From Prevotella sp. P5-108 (GTDB taxonomy: Bacteria > Bacteroidota > Bacteroidia > Bacteroidales > Bacteroidaceae): a DNA stretch of 64,000 nt. The notes below the pieces were generated by a model. It was not told where the DNA came from. It worked only from the letters and a program-made list of their open reading frames with translations, and made no database searches. Shown one piece after another: positions 1-9,398 of the stretch (position 1 is the stretch's first letter; each line of letters begins with the position of its first letter). The stretch is taken from contig NZ_NPJJ01000057.1 of NCBI RefSeq assembly GCF_002251385.1, positions 124,001 to 188,000 of the forward strand, given 5' to 3'. The position numbers were made by a program, and so were the translations under genes.

Positions 1-64
1 CCTGTATCATCACGATACGGGCATAGTCCGTAAATGACTACATTTTTTATAACAAATAACAATT

Positions 65-1075
65 ATGGTAAACTACAAAGAATTAGGCCTCGTTAACACC
101 CGCGAGATGTTTAAGAGAGCCATCAATGGCGGTTATGCTATCCCTGCATTCAACTTCAACAACCTGGAGCAGCTGCAGGCTATCATCAAAGCTTCTTCTG
201 AGCTGAAGTCACCGGTTATCCTTCAGGTTTCTAAGGGTGCCCGTAACTATGCTAACGAGACTCTGCTCCGTTACATGGCAGAAGGTGCTGTAGAGTATGC
301 CAAGGAATTGGGCTGCAAGCATCCTGAGATTGTTCTCCACCTCGACCACGGAGACAGCTTCGAGCTCTGCAAGAGCTGCGTTGACCTGGGCTTCTCTTCT
401 GTAATGATTGACGGTTCTGCTCTGCCTTACGAGGAGAATATCGCTCTTACCAAGAAGGTAGTAGAGTACGCTCACCAGTATGACGTAACCGTTGAGGGTG
501 AGCTCGGCGTATTGGCAGGTGTTGAGGACGAGGTTTCTTCAGACGTATGCCACTATACAAAGCCTGAGGAAGTTATCGACTTCACCACACGCACTGGCGT
601 AGACTCACTGGCTATCTCTATCGGTACTTCTCACGGTGCTTACAAGTTCACTCCCGAGCAGTGCACCCGCGACCCCAAGACCGGCAAGCTCGTTCCTCCT
701 CCATTGGCATTCGACGTCCTGGATGAGATTATGGTTAAGCTGCCAGGCTTCCCAATCGTTCTCCACGGCTCTTCTTCTGTTCCTCAGGAGTATGTAGACA
801 TGATTAACGAGTACGGTGGCAAGCTGCCTGACGCAGTTGGTATCCCCGAGGAGCAGCTCCGCAAGGCTTCTGAGAGCGCCGTTTGCAAGATTAACATCGA
901 CTCTGACTCTCGTCTGGCCTTCACCGCTGCCGTTCGCAAGGTATTCCACGACAAACCAGGAGAGTTCGACCCACGTAAGTACTGCGGTCCCGCTCGCGAC
1001 CTCATGGAGCAGATGTACAAGCACAAGATTACTGACGTGCTCGGTTCTGACAACAAGCTCGCAAACCTCGACTAA
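65..1075 (+). CDS. fba: Class II fructose-bisphosphate aldolase
   Basis: Cleaves fructose 1,6-bisphosphate to dihydroxyacetone phosphate and glyceraldehyde 3-phosphate in the cytoplasm, and runs in reverse for gluconeogenesis; the family needs a divalent metal. Visible marks are the N-terminal AIPAFNFNNLEQ segment, the metal-site segment VLHLDHGDSFE, the EGELGVLAGVEDE stretch, AISIGTSHGAYK, and the phosphate-binding part IVLHGSSSVP followed by CKINIDSDSR. The 336-residue length fits the family. The ATG follows an AT-rich leader and no other start is better. It appears monocistronic: a strong hairpin follows and the next gene is on the other strand. Confidence 0.96.
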   Translation: MVNYKELGLVNTREMFKRAINGGYAIPAFNFNNLEQLQAIIKASSELKSPVILQVSKGARNYANETLLRYMAEGAVEYAKELGCKHPEIVLHLDHGDSFELCKSCVDLGFSSVMIDGSALPYEENIALTKKVVEYAHQYDVTVEGELGVLAGVEDEVSSDVCHYTKPEEVIDFTTRTGVDSLAISIGTSHGAYKFTPEQCTRDPKTGKLVPPPLAFDVLDEIMVKLPGFPIVLHGSSSVPQEYVDMINEYGGKLPDAVGIPEEQLRKASESAVCKINIDSDSRLAFTAAVRKVFHDKPGEFDPRKYCGPARDLMEQMYKHKITDVLGSDNKLANLD

Positions 1076-1117
1076 TCATCGCGCCGCATAGACGGCAACA
1101 ATGATAACCCAAATGAT

Positions 1118-1155
1118 GAGGCGGAGTCCATGACCTATGGGCTCCGCCTCTCTGT
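1118..1155 (+). terminator. Terminator after fba
   Basis: GAGGCGGAG (1118-1126) pairs with CTCCGCCTC (1142-1150), extended inside by CCAT/ATGG, and is followed by a T-rich stretch. It lies 40 bp past the aldolase stop. Confidence 0.75.
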
Positions 1156-1212
1156 ATAGATGCGCACTGGAGAGATGGATGGATGGCGCAAAGACAGCAA
1201 CAGGCGCATCAA

Positions 1213-1258
1213 AGAAGAGCCCCGGTGAAGACGCAATGGTCGTCTTCGCCGGGACTCT
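1213..1258 (-). terminator. Terminator after the M3 peptidase
   Basis: Long hairpin on the minus strand: AGAGTCCCGGCGAAGACG pairs with CGTCTTCACCGGGGCTCT with a couple of mismatches, followed by TCTTT. It is downstream of the peptidase stop at 1325 and may work in both directions. Confidence 0.6.
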
Positions 1259-1324
1259 TGTCATCTGTCGTATTGTGTACCGCCAGCCTTCGCCCACAGA
1301 CGAAGACCGGCGGCAATGGAAGGG

Positions 1325-3490
1325 CTACAGGCCACGGGCCTTGAGCAGTCCGGAAGCGTCGGGAGAGGTCATGCCTGTGAAGTCGGTGAACATCTCCATC
1401 TGGTCCTTGGTGTTGCCACGGCTGAGGATTTTCTCGCGGAACGCCTTGCCCACTGCGGGGTCAAGGGCGCCATGCTTGGCAAAATAGTCGGCAATGTTGA
1501 CTGCCAGCACCTCGGTCCACAGATAGCTGTAGTAACCGGCAGCATAGCCACCGCCCCATACGTGGTTGAAGTAAGAGGTGGAATAGCGTGGAGGTATCTG
1601 CGCGTTGAGCAGGCCCACCTTCTTGAGCGCCTGGCTCTCAAAGAGAGGAGCCTTGTCGGCGGTGGGCACCTCGTCGGCCTTCATCAGATGCCAAGCCATA
1701 TCGACGCTGGTGGCGGCAAGGTTCTCGCCCAGAGCGTAGGCGGTCTGGAAATTGATGCTCTCGAGCATGCGCTTCTTCAGGTCGGCAGGCATGGGAGCTC
1801 CGGTGACGGAGTGGCGCACGTAGTGGTCGAATATCTCGGGGATGGAGGCAAACGACTCGTTGAACTGAGAAGGCATCTCGACGAAGTCGCGGGCTACGGC
1901 TGTACCGGAGAGCGTGTTGTAGCGGCAGTCGGACAACATGCCATGCAGGGCGTGACCAAACTCATGGAAGAGCGTGGTGGCCTCGTCCCAGGTGAGGAGT
2001 GAAGGCTGGCCCTCGGGCGCCTTGGCGTAGTTGCATACATTATATATAATAGGTAACTGATGACGCTCTCTGCTCTGCTTGGCAAAAGCGCTCATCCATG
2101 CGCCACCGCGCTTGGTGGGACGACGGTAGTAGTCGCAATAGAACAAAGCCAGAGGACTGCCATCGGCATTGCTTACCTCGAAGACCTTCATATCGGGATG
2201 ATAAGTGGGGATGTCGGGGCGGAGCTTGAACTGGAGACCGTAGACGCGCTGGGCTGCATAGAAGACACCCTTCTCTACAACGCTGTCAAGGTTGAAGTAA
2301 GGTTTCACCTCGTCATCGCTGATATTGAGCACCTCCTTCTTCATGAGCGCAGAGTAGTAGAAACGGTCGTAGGGTTGGAGCTTGAAGTCGGCACCCTCGG
2401 TCTTCTGGGCATAGGCTTCGATGGCGCGAGTCTCGGCGTCGGCCTTGGGCGAATACTTCTTGATGAGCTGGGCGAGGAAGTTATTGACATTCTGCGAGTT
2501 TTTGGCCATAGTCTTCTCGAGCGAGTAGTCGGCATAGTTGGCATAACCCATCAGGCTGCCCTTCTCGGCACGCAGACGAGCCATTTCGGCCACGATGGAG
2601 AAGGTGTTGAACTCGGGACGCGTGCCGTCGGCGCGGTGGATGCTGGCCTCATAGACCTGGCGTCGCAGGTCGCGGTTGCGCAGACTGGCGAGGATGGGCT
2701 GCTGTGTGGTGTTGATGATTACGATGCAGTAGGGAGCCTTGGCACCACGGCTCTCGGCATCCTTCTTGCACTGGGCGATGTCGGCATCGCTCAGACCGTC
2801 GAGCTTCTCCTTGCTGTCGACCCATACCACAGCGTTGTTGGTCGCCTCGGGCAGGAGGTTGCCCCACTGCTGCTGGAGGTAGGAGATACGCGAGTTAATC
2901 TGCTTCATGCGCTGCATCTTGTCGGCAGAGAGCATGGCGCCCGAACGCACAAAGCCCTTATATATCACCTCGGTGAGTCGCTGGTCTTCGCCGGTAAGGT
3001 TCTTGTACTCGTGGTCGTATACATACTTGATGCGCTCGAAGAGCTTCTGGTTGAAAGATATCTCGTTGTCCAAGTCGGTGAGCAAGGGTGTCACCTTCTT
3101 CTCGGTGTCGGCGATGACCGGCGTCTTGTGGGCACTGCAGAGTCCGAAGAAGACATTGCTGACATTCTCGAGCAGCACACCGCTGTTCTCGTAGGCGAGG
3201 ATGGTGTTGGCGAAGGTAGGTTTGGCCTTGTTGTCCACTATCTTCTGGATGTTCTCACGCTGTTGCTTGACCGCCGCCTCGATGGCAGGCAGGTAGTCGG
3301 TCTCCTTGATGCGTGCGAAGTCGGGCGCTCCAAAGGGCAGAGTGCTCTTCTGGAGCAGCGGGTTCTGTCGACAGGTCTTGTTGCCGTGGTCACAGCATGC
3401 ACTACCGGCGTGCTGGGCATCTGCGGCGACAGGCATTTGCAGCAAAGCTGTTGCCAGTCCAATGGTAATAAAAGCCTTGTTGATTTCCAT
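1325..3490 (-). CDS. dcp: M3-family zinc peptidase (peptidyl-dipeptidase Dcp-like)
   Basis: A 721-residue M3 (thimet oligopeptidase-like) zinc metallopeptidase, expected to remove dipeptides from or cleave short oligopeptides. The active-site helix TLFHEFGHALHGMLS carries the HExxH zinc motif, about 70% along the protein as is usual in M3. An N-terminal signal peptide (hydrophobic ITIGLATALLQMPVAADA) indicates export to the periplasm; family members vary in this. The PFGAPDF-type N-terminal start of the mature protein is typical of Bacteroidetes Dcp. A TAAATTTG -7 box on the minus strand (3519-3526) sits just upstream, so the gene is probably transcribed alone. Confidence 0.93.
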   Translation of the reverse strand: MEINKAFITIGLATALLQMPVAADAQHAGSACCDHGNKTCRQNPLLQKSTLPFGAPDFARIKETDYLPAIEAAVKQQRENIQKIVDNKAKPTFANTILAYENSGVLLENVSNVFFGLCSAHKTPVIADTEKKVTPLLTDLDNEISFNQKLFERIKYVYDHEYKNLTGEDQRLTEVIYKGFVRSGAMLSADKMQRMKQINSRISYLQQQWGNLLPEATNNAVVWVDSKEKLDGLSDADIAQCKKDAESRGAKAPYCIVIINTTQQPILASLRNRDLRRQVYEASIHRADGTRPEFNTFSIVAEMARLRAEKGSLMGYANYADYSLEKTMAKNSQNVNNFLAQLIKKYSPKADAETRAIEAYAQKTEGADFKLQPYDRFYYSALMKKEVLNISDDEVKPYFNLDSVVEKGVFYAAQRVYGLQFKLRPDIPTYHPDMKVFEVSNADGSPLALFYCDYYRRPTKRGGAWMSAFAKQSRERHQLPIIYNVCNYAKAPEGQPSLLTWDEATTLFHEFGHALHGMLSDCRYNTLSGTAVARDFVEMPSQFNESFASIPEIFDHYVRHSVTGAPMPADLKKRMLESINFQTAYALGENLAATSVDMAWHLMKADEVPTADKAPLFESQALKKVGLLNAQIPPRYSTSYFNHVWGGGYAAGYYSYLWTEVLAVNIADYFAKHGALDPAVGKAFREKILSRGNTKDQMEMFTDFTGMTSPDASGLLKARGL

Positions 3491-3518
3491 ATTGATGATT
3501 GTTTGAGTCTTGTGCCTA

Positions 3519-3526
3519 CAAATTTA
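3519..3526 (-). promoter_or_regulatory. -7 box for the M3 peptidase
   Basis: TAAATTTG on the minus strand matches the Bacteroidetes -7 consensus TAnnTTTG, about 30 bp upstream of the start codon. No good -33 TTTG is seen at the usual spacing. Confidence 0.45.
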
Positions 3527-3639
3527 CTCAATACAATTGGTATAAAAGACAAAAACCATTAACATTTTTGTCTTGCGTGGCAATTTGTTGCCAACTGGGG
3601 CACCCGCACATGCGCAGAGTGCCCTGCCACGTGTGCAGC

Positions 3640-4272
3640 CTATTTCAGATAGAAGAGGAAGTCCTCGCCGTCCCACTCCCAGCCCACGATGTCGTAGCGG
3701 ATGAGGCGTGCCAGTATCTTGATGACCAGGAAACGCTTGATGTGGGCTATCTTGGAGATGACCTGGAGAGGCTGGTGAGGATTGAGACGCATCATCTCCA
3801 TCAGCCCCGACTCGGTATCGGTGTAGGGCATCACGTTCTCTTCGCGCTGCTCTTGCTTCCACATCTCTATAATTACGGGCGACGCCACCACATTCTCATC
3901 CTTGATGCGCATATAGGCGGTCTTGTGGCCCTCGTCGTCGAAGGCGCACACCGGCTTGGCAGTGGCGGGGGGAATGGTGGCAACCACCACATTGCGCCCA
4001 TCGACATGATAGGTCTTGAAGTTGATGTCTGCCTCGGGCTCACAGCATCCGTAGGCCGCACGGGTCATCATATAGATTTCCTCTTCGGTCTTGACTCCGG
4101 CTATGGTACCGTCGTCGCGCACGCCGATAAGCAGGCGGCCGCCCACGGTATTGGCAAATGCCGACACCGAGCGCGCCAGTTTGCCGGCGTCGGTGATTTC
4201 GTACTTGAAGTCCTGCTGCCGGTGCTCGCCCTGAGCCGTGAGGTCGTGTATGTATTGACTGTCGTCGCGCAT
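3640..4272 (-). CDS. AlbA_2/Schlafen-type putative ATP- or nucleic-acid-binding protein
   Basis: About 210 residues. The segment with QDFKYEITDAGKLARSVSAF followed by ANTVGGRLLIGVRDDGTIAG matches the AlbA_2 (divergent AAA_4, Schlafen-like) domain, proposed to bind nucleic acid or nucleotides. The C-terminal third is less recognisable and may be a winged helix. The start was placed at the ATG at 4270-4272 (MRDDSQ) because a longer frame would run into the upstream membrane-protein gene, which ends at 4286. The two genes are 13 bp apart on the same strand and probably co-transcribed. The cellular role is unknown; a regulator is a reasonable guess. Confidence 0.75.
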   Translation of the reverse strand: MRDDSQYIHDLTAQGEHRQQDFKYEITDAGKLARSVSAFANTVGGRLLIGVRDDGTIAGVKTEEEIYMMTRAAYGCCEPEADINFKTYHVDGRNVVVATIPPATAKPVCAFDDEGHKTAYMRIKDENVVASPVIIEMWKQEQREENVMPYTDTESGLMEMMRLNPHQPLQVISKIAHIKRFLVIKILARLIRYDIVGWEWDGEDFLFYLK

Positions 4273-4285
4273 GGTGGATGAAGAA

Positions 4286-5188
4286 TTATTCCTGATAACG
4301 CTTGGTGCGCACCTTGAACTTGTCGAAGCCCTCGCCATAGACTCCGATTACAGCACTCTGTGACACAAAGGCTTTGGGGTCTATCTCGTTGATGAGCATG
4401 AATATCTTGTGAGACTCGCTCTTCTTGGCCAGCACGAAGAGCATGTGGACGTCGCGGCCCGAGTAGAAGCCATGGCCGTTGACCACGGTCACGCCGCGGT
4501 GGGGGTCATTGATGATGCGGGCACCAATCTCTTCATACTTGTCGGAGATGATGAAGAACTGCACCGAACGGCGCATGGAGTTGACCACATAGTCTATGCA
4601 GAGCGACGAGACGATGAGTGTCACATATCCGTAGATGATTTTCTCCCAGTCGTGCAGCACAAAATAGCTCGAGGTGATGATGGTAAGGTCGACCACGAGG
4701 AACACGCGGCCCAAAGATATGTTGCGATACTTGCTGATGATGGCTGCCACGATATCCGTGCCTCCGGTAGAGCCGTTGAAAGCCAGTCCCAAGCCGATAC
4801 CGCTACCCATGAACACACCGCCGATGATGGAGGTCATGAAGGGGTCGCCCTCCAACAGATGGATGCTCTCCAGATGCTCCTGGAAGACGGCGGAAAGCGC
4901 CGTGAGCAACGACACCGCGTAGATGGTCTTCACGCAGAAGCGCCAGCCCAATATGCGGAGCGCAATGAGAAGCAGCGTGGCGTTGATGGCAAAGTAGGAC
5001 ATCTGGACGGGGATGTCCATGCCCCAGTAGAGTACCGATGATACACCCGGCACACCGCCCGTAGGTATCTTGTTGGGCAGCAGGAAGATGGTCCAGCCCA
5101 ATCCATAGGAAATCATGGCTATGCTTATCATCACATAGTCACGTATCTCTTTGCGTATTGCCTTCTTTCTTTCAATAGTCAAGGTCAT
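4286..5188 (-). CDS. YitT family membrane protein (DUF161 + DUF2179)
   Basis: A 300-residue inner-membrane protein with about five or six hydrophobic segments in the first 200 residues and a soluble C-terminal domain. FLLPNKIPTGGVPGVSSVLY, and GLGLAFNGSTGGTDIVAAII further on, are hallmark motifs of the YitT family. The C-terminal part from about residue 210 (FFIISDKYEEIGARII, then RGVTVVNGHGFYSG) is the DUF2179 domain. The transported substrate, if any, is not established for the family. It is the first gene of a two-gene unit with the AlbA_2 protein downstream. Confidence 0.9.
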   Translation of the reverse strand: MTLTIERKKAIRKEIRDYVMISIAMISYGLGWTIFLLPNKIPTGGVPGVSSVLYWGMDIPVQMSYFAINATLLLIALRILGWRFCVKTIYAVSLLTALSAVFQEHLESIHLLEGDPFMTSIIGGVFMGSGIGLGLAFNGSTGGTDIVAAIISKYRNISLGRVFLVVDLTIITSSYFVLHDWEKIIYGYVTLIVSSLCIDYVVNSMRRSVQFFIISDKYEEIGARIINDPHRGVTVVNGHGFYSGRDVHMLFVLAKKSESHKIFMLINEIDPKAFVSQSAVIGVYGEGFDKFKVRTKRYQE

Positions 5189-5318
5189 TGTCGTCGATGT
5201 ATTTATTATGGTTATAAAGTGTGTGCAAAGTTACGCAGTTTTCCACGATAATATGTTTGATTGTTATCCTTTTTTCTCTAATTCTTGATTAAAAGGAGAT
5301 AGTTTTTGTCCCTACCTT

Positions 5319-6107
5319 TCAGTCTATAATCTTATAGTGGCGCAAAGCGTGGGCTATGCCATGGTTGTCGACATCGGTGGTGACGAAGTCGGCAGCCGCC
5401 TTGACATCGTCGGCACTGTTGCCCATAGCCACGCCAATGCCAGCAGCACTGAGGATGGCGATGTCGTTGCCACCGTCGCCGAAGGCCATGGTCTGGCTGA
5501 TGTCAAGGTGCAGGAAACCGGCCATCTCGCGCAAGCCAAGTGCCTTGTCGACACCCTGGCGGGTAAAGTCGGTAAACTCAGGGTGCCAACGGCCCGAGGT
5601 GACATGGCGCAGACGTGGGCTGAGTGCAGCTTCCTGGGCGCGGGTCATAAAGGGCGACAACTCCAGGATGCCCTCTGTGCCCAGGTCCTTGAGTGTCAGG
5701 CTGTAGTCGAGCACATCTACGCCAAGCCCCTTGACATAGATACGGTCTACGAGGTCGGAGTTGTTGTAGACCACGATGGTCCGCTCACCGTCTACCACCA
5801 CCGGATAGTGGTTGTCGATGGCGTCGGCGAGCACGGTAGCCACGTCGTCGGGGTCCATAGGGTGACGGCTCACCACCGTATCGCCCACCACGCAGTAGGC
5901 ACCATTGGTGGTGATATATCCGTCGATGAGGTGAGCGATGGGCTTGAGGTTGGTGATAAAGGCCATGGGTCGGCCCGTGGATATATAGATGCCCACGCCA
6001 CGCCGGTGGGCTTCCTCGAGCGCCTCTACGGTAGAGGCGGGCACGGTGTGGGAGGTGAAGCTCACCAACGTGCCGTCGATGTCGAAAAAGAGTGCTTTGA
6101 TATTCAT
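5319..6107 (-). CDS. Cof-type HAD-IIB phosphatase
   Basis: A 262-residue HAD-superfamily hydrolase, probably acting on sugar phosphates or a similar small phosphate. Motif I is FFDIDGTLVSF at the extreme N-terminus, with the nucleophile and acid/base aspartates. Motif II is ISTGRP. Motif IV is MAFGDGGNDIAILSAAGIGVAMGN, which is diagnostic for the Cof/IIB subgroup with its alpha/beta cap. The start ATG at the first motif is unambiguous. It lies 9 bp downstream of the esterase gene and is probably co-transcribed with it. The exact substrate cannot be read from the sequence. Confidence 0.92.
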   Translation of the reverse strand: MNIKALFFDIDGTLVSFTSHTVPASTVEALEEAHRRGVGIYISTGRPMAFITNLKPIAHLIDGYITTNGAYCVVGDTVVSRHPMDPDDVATVLADAIDNHYPVVVDGERTIVVYNNSDLVDRIYVKGLGVDVLDYSLTLKDLGTEGILELSPFMTRAQEAALSPRLRHVTSGRWHPEFTDFTRQGVDKALGLREMAGFLHLDISQTMAFGDGGNDIAILSAAGIGVAMGNSADDVKAAADFVTTDVDNHGIAHALRHYKIID

Positions 6108-6116
6108 TATCGTCGT

Positions 6117-6932
6117 CTAATCGTTGTCATACATTCCTCTGAACCATCTCAGTTCGTCGTAGGTCTGGCGGATATCGTCCATATCGATGTCGAAGGTGCG
6201 GTCGACCGTACGCGGCGAGTCGTGGAGGGAGTGAGAGAAGAGCCAGTCGTAGGTCTTCTGCAGATAGAATAGGCGTGCGGGTGTGCCGTGGTTGCCCCCT
6301 TTTATCCAGTCGTAGCGCAGCAGCTGGTCGTTGCCGCTCTGCTGCAGATAGTCGACCACTCGCTTGGACTGGGCTATAGGCACGGCGCGGTCGGCGGTAC
6401 CATGCATAATCCACAAGGGCACCTGGCCCAGCCCCGCGGGCTCCTTCACCGAACAGCCTCCGCAGAGCGCCATGGCAGCTGCCACCTTGTCGGGATAGGC
6501 TGCCACAAAATCCATCGTGCCGTAGCCTCCCAGGCTCATGCCCAGGACATAGACGCGGGTGGTGTCGATGGCATAGTGTGCCACGGTCCACTCCAGCAGG
6601 TCGTTGATTTTCTTGGGGTTCCACGCTCCACCTCCGTTCTGCGGCGCCAGCACCACAGCAGGCACAATCTTACCCTTCTGTATGGCGTGGAGCACCCCGT
6701 AGCGGCGCACCTTTTCCAAATTGTTGCCACACAGGCTGGCGCCGTGGAGGAATATGACCAGCGGCACGCCACGTCCCTCTGCTTCGTACTCCTCGGGAGT
6801 GAATATCCAGAAGTTGTAGCTTCCCGGAACCTTGCCGCGCATGGCCTCCATCTTGCCCTGACCGTCGGTGGCTGCATGGGCGGCAAGCGTCGTGAGCCAC
6901 AGCAAGGCCAGGAATATCGTCTTCAGTTTCAT
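6117..6932 (-). CDS. Secreted alpha/beta-hydrolase (prolyl-oligopeptidase or esterase type)
   Basis: A 271-residue serine hydrolase with a clear signal peptide (MKLKTIFLALLWLTTLAAHA). The nucleophile elbow is GMSLGGYGTMD (GxSxG), the acid is probably the Asp in MHGTADRAVP, and the base the His in KGGNHGTPARLFY. The LVIFLHGASLCGNN segment forms the oxyanion side. This layout fits the polyhydroxybutyrate-depolymerase/carbohydrate-esterase-like group often annotated as prolyl oligopeptidase family. It is upstream of, and probably in one operon with, the HAD phosphatase. An acyl- or feruloyl-esterase role on plant or host glycans is possible but not shown. Confidence 0.85.
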   Translation of the reverse strand: MKLKTIFLALLWLTTLAAHAATDGQGKMEAMRGKVPGSYNFWIFTPEEYEAEGRGVPLVIFLHGASLCGNNLEKVRRYGVLHAIQKGKIVPAVVLAPQNGGGAWNPKKINDLLEWTVAHYAIDTTRVYVLGMSLGGYGTMDFVAAYPDKVAAAMALCGGCSVKEPAGLGQVPLWIMHGTADRAVPIAQSKRVVDYLQQSGNDQLLRYDWIKGGNHGTPARLFYLQKTYDWLFSHSLHDSPRTVDRTFDIDMDDIRQTYDELRWFRGMYDND

Positions 6933-7232
6933 CAGCTATGTCTTTATACGTTATTGCAAAGTTAATGATAAACCAGCAATAATATGTGACAATAGCGTTA
7001 ATCTTTATAAATCGCGCCATAATCGATGATGATGTTGACAAAGGTCAACCCGCACCCCGACGAGGCTTACACAAACGCTGCCGACGCCGCCATCATCACG
7101 GTGCTTGCCGCTGCGAAGGCTATTTTTATAAAAAATAGCGCCGGATATGCCTCTGCAAGTGTTTTTTTTATCCCTAAGGCCTAAATTCTGCCAATTTATT
7201 GCTACCTTTGTACAAAACTATTAGCTTTAACA
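6933..7232. other. Intergenic region with divergent promoters
   Basis: 300 bp between the divergent esterase and GH92 genes. It holds a palindrome (CTATTTTT / AAAAATAG, 7120-7138) and the -7 box of the mannosidase operon. An open frame of about 52 codons (7026-7184) has no recognisable features. Confidence 0.5.
7203..7210 (+). promoter_or_regulatory. -7 box for the mannosidase operon
   Basis: TACCTTTG is an exact match to the Bacteroidetes -7 consensus, 22 bp before the GH92 start codon. No convincing -33 element is seen. Confidence 0.55.
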
Positions 7233-9398
7233 ATGGAAATATTAAGAAAATTATCTGTCAAGGCCTTCCTGGCTTTGAGCGTAATGTGTGGTGCCACCAC
7301 GGCTGTCCACGCTGAAAATCTTACGCAGTATGTGAATCCCTATGTGGGAACCGGCGGCCATGGCCACGTGTTCCTCGGTGCCAATGTTCCCTTCGGCTAC
7401 ATCCAGCTCGGTCCTACCGAGAAGACCCGTGGATGGGACTGGTGCTCGGGCTATCATTATAGCGACAATGTACTCATCGGTTTCGGTCACACCCACCTCA
7501 GCGGAACCGGCATCGGTGACCTGGGCGACATCGCTCTGCTGCCCGTATCTACCGCTGCGCAGGACTCTGTAATCTTCGCCCACAGCGACGAGACCGTCCG
7601 CCCCGGCTATTATGGCCTGAAGCTCAACAACCCCAATGTCAAGGTAGAGCTCACCGCTACACAGCGCGTGGGTATGCATCGCTACACATTCGCCAATGCC
7701 AAGAAGGCGCTGATGAAGCTCGACCTGCTGCAGGGCATCGGATGGGATACGATGAAAGTATGCGGCATGCGCCAGGTGAGCCCAACACTGATAACAGGCT
7801 ATCGCAAGTCTACAGGATGGGCCAAGAACCAGCAGGTGTATTTCGCAGCCGAGTTCTCCACTCCCGTCAAGATGGTGCAGAGCAATGACACCATCGCCGT
7901 GCTCGAGCTCGCCGACGCCACCCGTCCCGTGCTGGTCAAGGTGGGTCTCTCTGCCGTCAACGAGGGCAACGCCATGCTCAACATGCAGGCCGAGGTGCCC
8001 GGTTGGGACTTTGACGCTGTAGCCAAGGCTGCCGACGAGGCTTGGAACACCGAGCTGGGCAAAATCAAGATTGAGACCAGCAACGCCAACGACCGCGCCA
8101 TCTTCTACACCGCCATGTATCACTCGATGACCGCTCCCTCTGTATTCTCCGACGTCAATGGCGAATACCGTGGTGCCGATTACAAGATACACCGTGGCAA
8201 GTTCACCAACTATACCACATTCTCTCTTTGGGACACCTACCGTGCCAACATGCCTCTGATGTCACTCATCCATGCCGACAAGGCTGCTGATATGGCACAG
8301 ACCTTTATCCATATCTACAAGCAGCAGGGCAAACTGCCTATCTGGCATCTTATGGGCAACGAGACCGACTGTATGGTGGGCAACCCCGGCGTGGCCATCC
8401 TCGCCGACTACGTGCTCAAGGGTCTGGTGGCTGACAAAGAGGCAGCCTACGAGGCCATGAAGGCTTCGGCCATGAAGGACGACCGTGGCATGGACCTGCT
8501 CAAGAAGTATGGCTACATCCCCTGCGACCTCGACCCCACTTATGAGACTGTGGCAAAGGCTCTGGAGTATGCCCTCGCCGACGCCGGCGTGGCCAAGGTG
8601 GCCAAGATGCTCGGTCACGAGGAAGACTACCAGTACTTCTACAACCGCAGCCAGGTTTACCGCCGTCTCTTCGACCCCGCCACCGGCTTTATGCGTGGTC
8701 TGGACAGCAAGGGCAAGTTCCGCGAGCCCTTCAACCCCTTCCACTCTGTTCACCGTCAGGATGACTACACTGAGGGCAATGCCTGGCAGTACGCTTGGCT
8801 CGTTCCCCACGACGTCCACGGTCTCGTGAGCTGCTTCAAGAGCGAGAAGCGTTTTGTCTCCAAACTCGACAGCCTCTTTATCGTCAGCGGCGACGCTGGT
8901 GCCGAAGCCTCTCCCGACATCTCGGGCCTCATCGGACAGTATGCTCATGGCAACGAGCCCAGCCACCATATAATATATATGTATAACTACGTAGGCCAGC
9001 CCTGGAAGGGTGCACGCCTCATCCGCCAGACACTCGACGAGATGTACAAGAACGAGTTCGACGGTCTCAGCGGCAATGAAGACGTAGGCCAGATGTCGGC
9101 CTGGTACATCCTGTCGAGCGTAGGTCTCTATCAGGTAGAGCCCGAGGGCGGCAAGTTCATCTTCGGCTCACCCATCTTCGACCGCGCCACACTCAATGTC
9201 GGCGAAGGCAAGACTCTCGACATCGTTGCCCGCAACAACAGCAAGAAGAATATGTACATCCAGAGCGTCAAGTGGAACGGCCGTCCTTATACCAAGTCGT
9301 ATATGGACTATGCCGACCTGATGAAGGGCGGTGTACTCGAGTTTGTAATGGGTGCCAAGCCCTCTAAGTTCGGCACCAAGGTTAAGGATCGTCCCTAA
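7233..9398 (+). CDS. GH92 exo-alpha-mannosidase
   Basis: A 721-residue calcium-dependent glycoside hydrolase of family 92, which removes terminal alpha-linked mannose, most often alpha-1,2, from high-mannose N-glycans or mannan. A signal peptide (to about residue 27, VHA/EN) points to the periplasm or surface. Family marks are VNPYVGTGGHGHVFLGANVP near the mature N-terminus, GWDWCSGYHYSD, GFGHTHLSGTGIGDLGDI, and the catalytic-site segment GLSGNEDVGQMSAWYILSS. The stop codon is followed immediately by the ATG of the GH125 gene. It is the first gene of a four-gene operon. Confidence 0.96.
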   Translation: MEILRKLSVKAFLALSVMCGATTAVHAENLTQYVNPYVGTGGHGHVFLGANVPFGYIQLGPTEKTRGWDWCSGYHYSDNVLIGFGHTHLSGTGIGDLGDIALLPVSTAAQDSVIFAHSDETVRPGYYGLKLNNPNVKVELTATQRVGMHRYTFANAKKALMKLDLLQGIGWDTMKVCGMRQVSPTLITGYRKSTGWAKNQQVYFAAEFSTPVKMVQSNDTIAVLELADATRPVLVKVGLSAVNEGNAMLNMQAEVPGWDFDAVAKAADEAWNTELGKIKIETSNANDRAIFYTAMYHSMTAPSVFSDVNGEYRGADYKIHRGKFTNYTTFSLWDTYRANMPLMSLIHADKAADMAQTFIHIYKQQGKLPIWHLMGNETDCMVGNPGVAILADYVLKGLVADKEAAYEAMKASAMKDDRGMDLLKKYGYIPCDLDPTYETVAKALEYALADAGVAKVAKMLGHEEDYQYFYNRSQVYRRLFDPATGFMRGLDSKGKFREPFNPFHSVHRQDDYTEGNAWQYAWLVPHDVHGLVSCFKSEKRFVSKLDSLFIVSGDAGAEASPDISGLIGQYAHGNEPSHHIIYMYNYVGQPWKGARLIRQTLDEMYKNEFDGLSGNEDVGQMSAWYILSSVGLYQVEPEGGKFIFGSPIFDRATLNVGEGKTLDIVARNNSKKNMYIQSVKWNGRPYTKSYMDYADLMKGGVLEFVMGAKPSKFGTKVKDRP

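Noticed and set aside
2060..3562. 500-codon frame opposite the M3 peptidase gene
   Set aside because: Shadow of the peptidase; Leu/Val/Glu-rich composition is typical of antisense to GC-rich coding DNA.
7026..7184. Open frame of about 52 codons before the GH92 gene
   Set aside because: GC-rich by composition, no signal or domain, and it overlaps the palindrome near the promoter. Probably chance.
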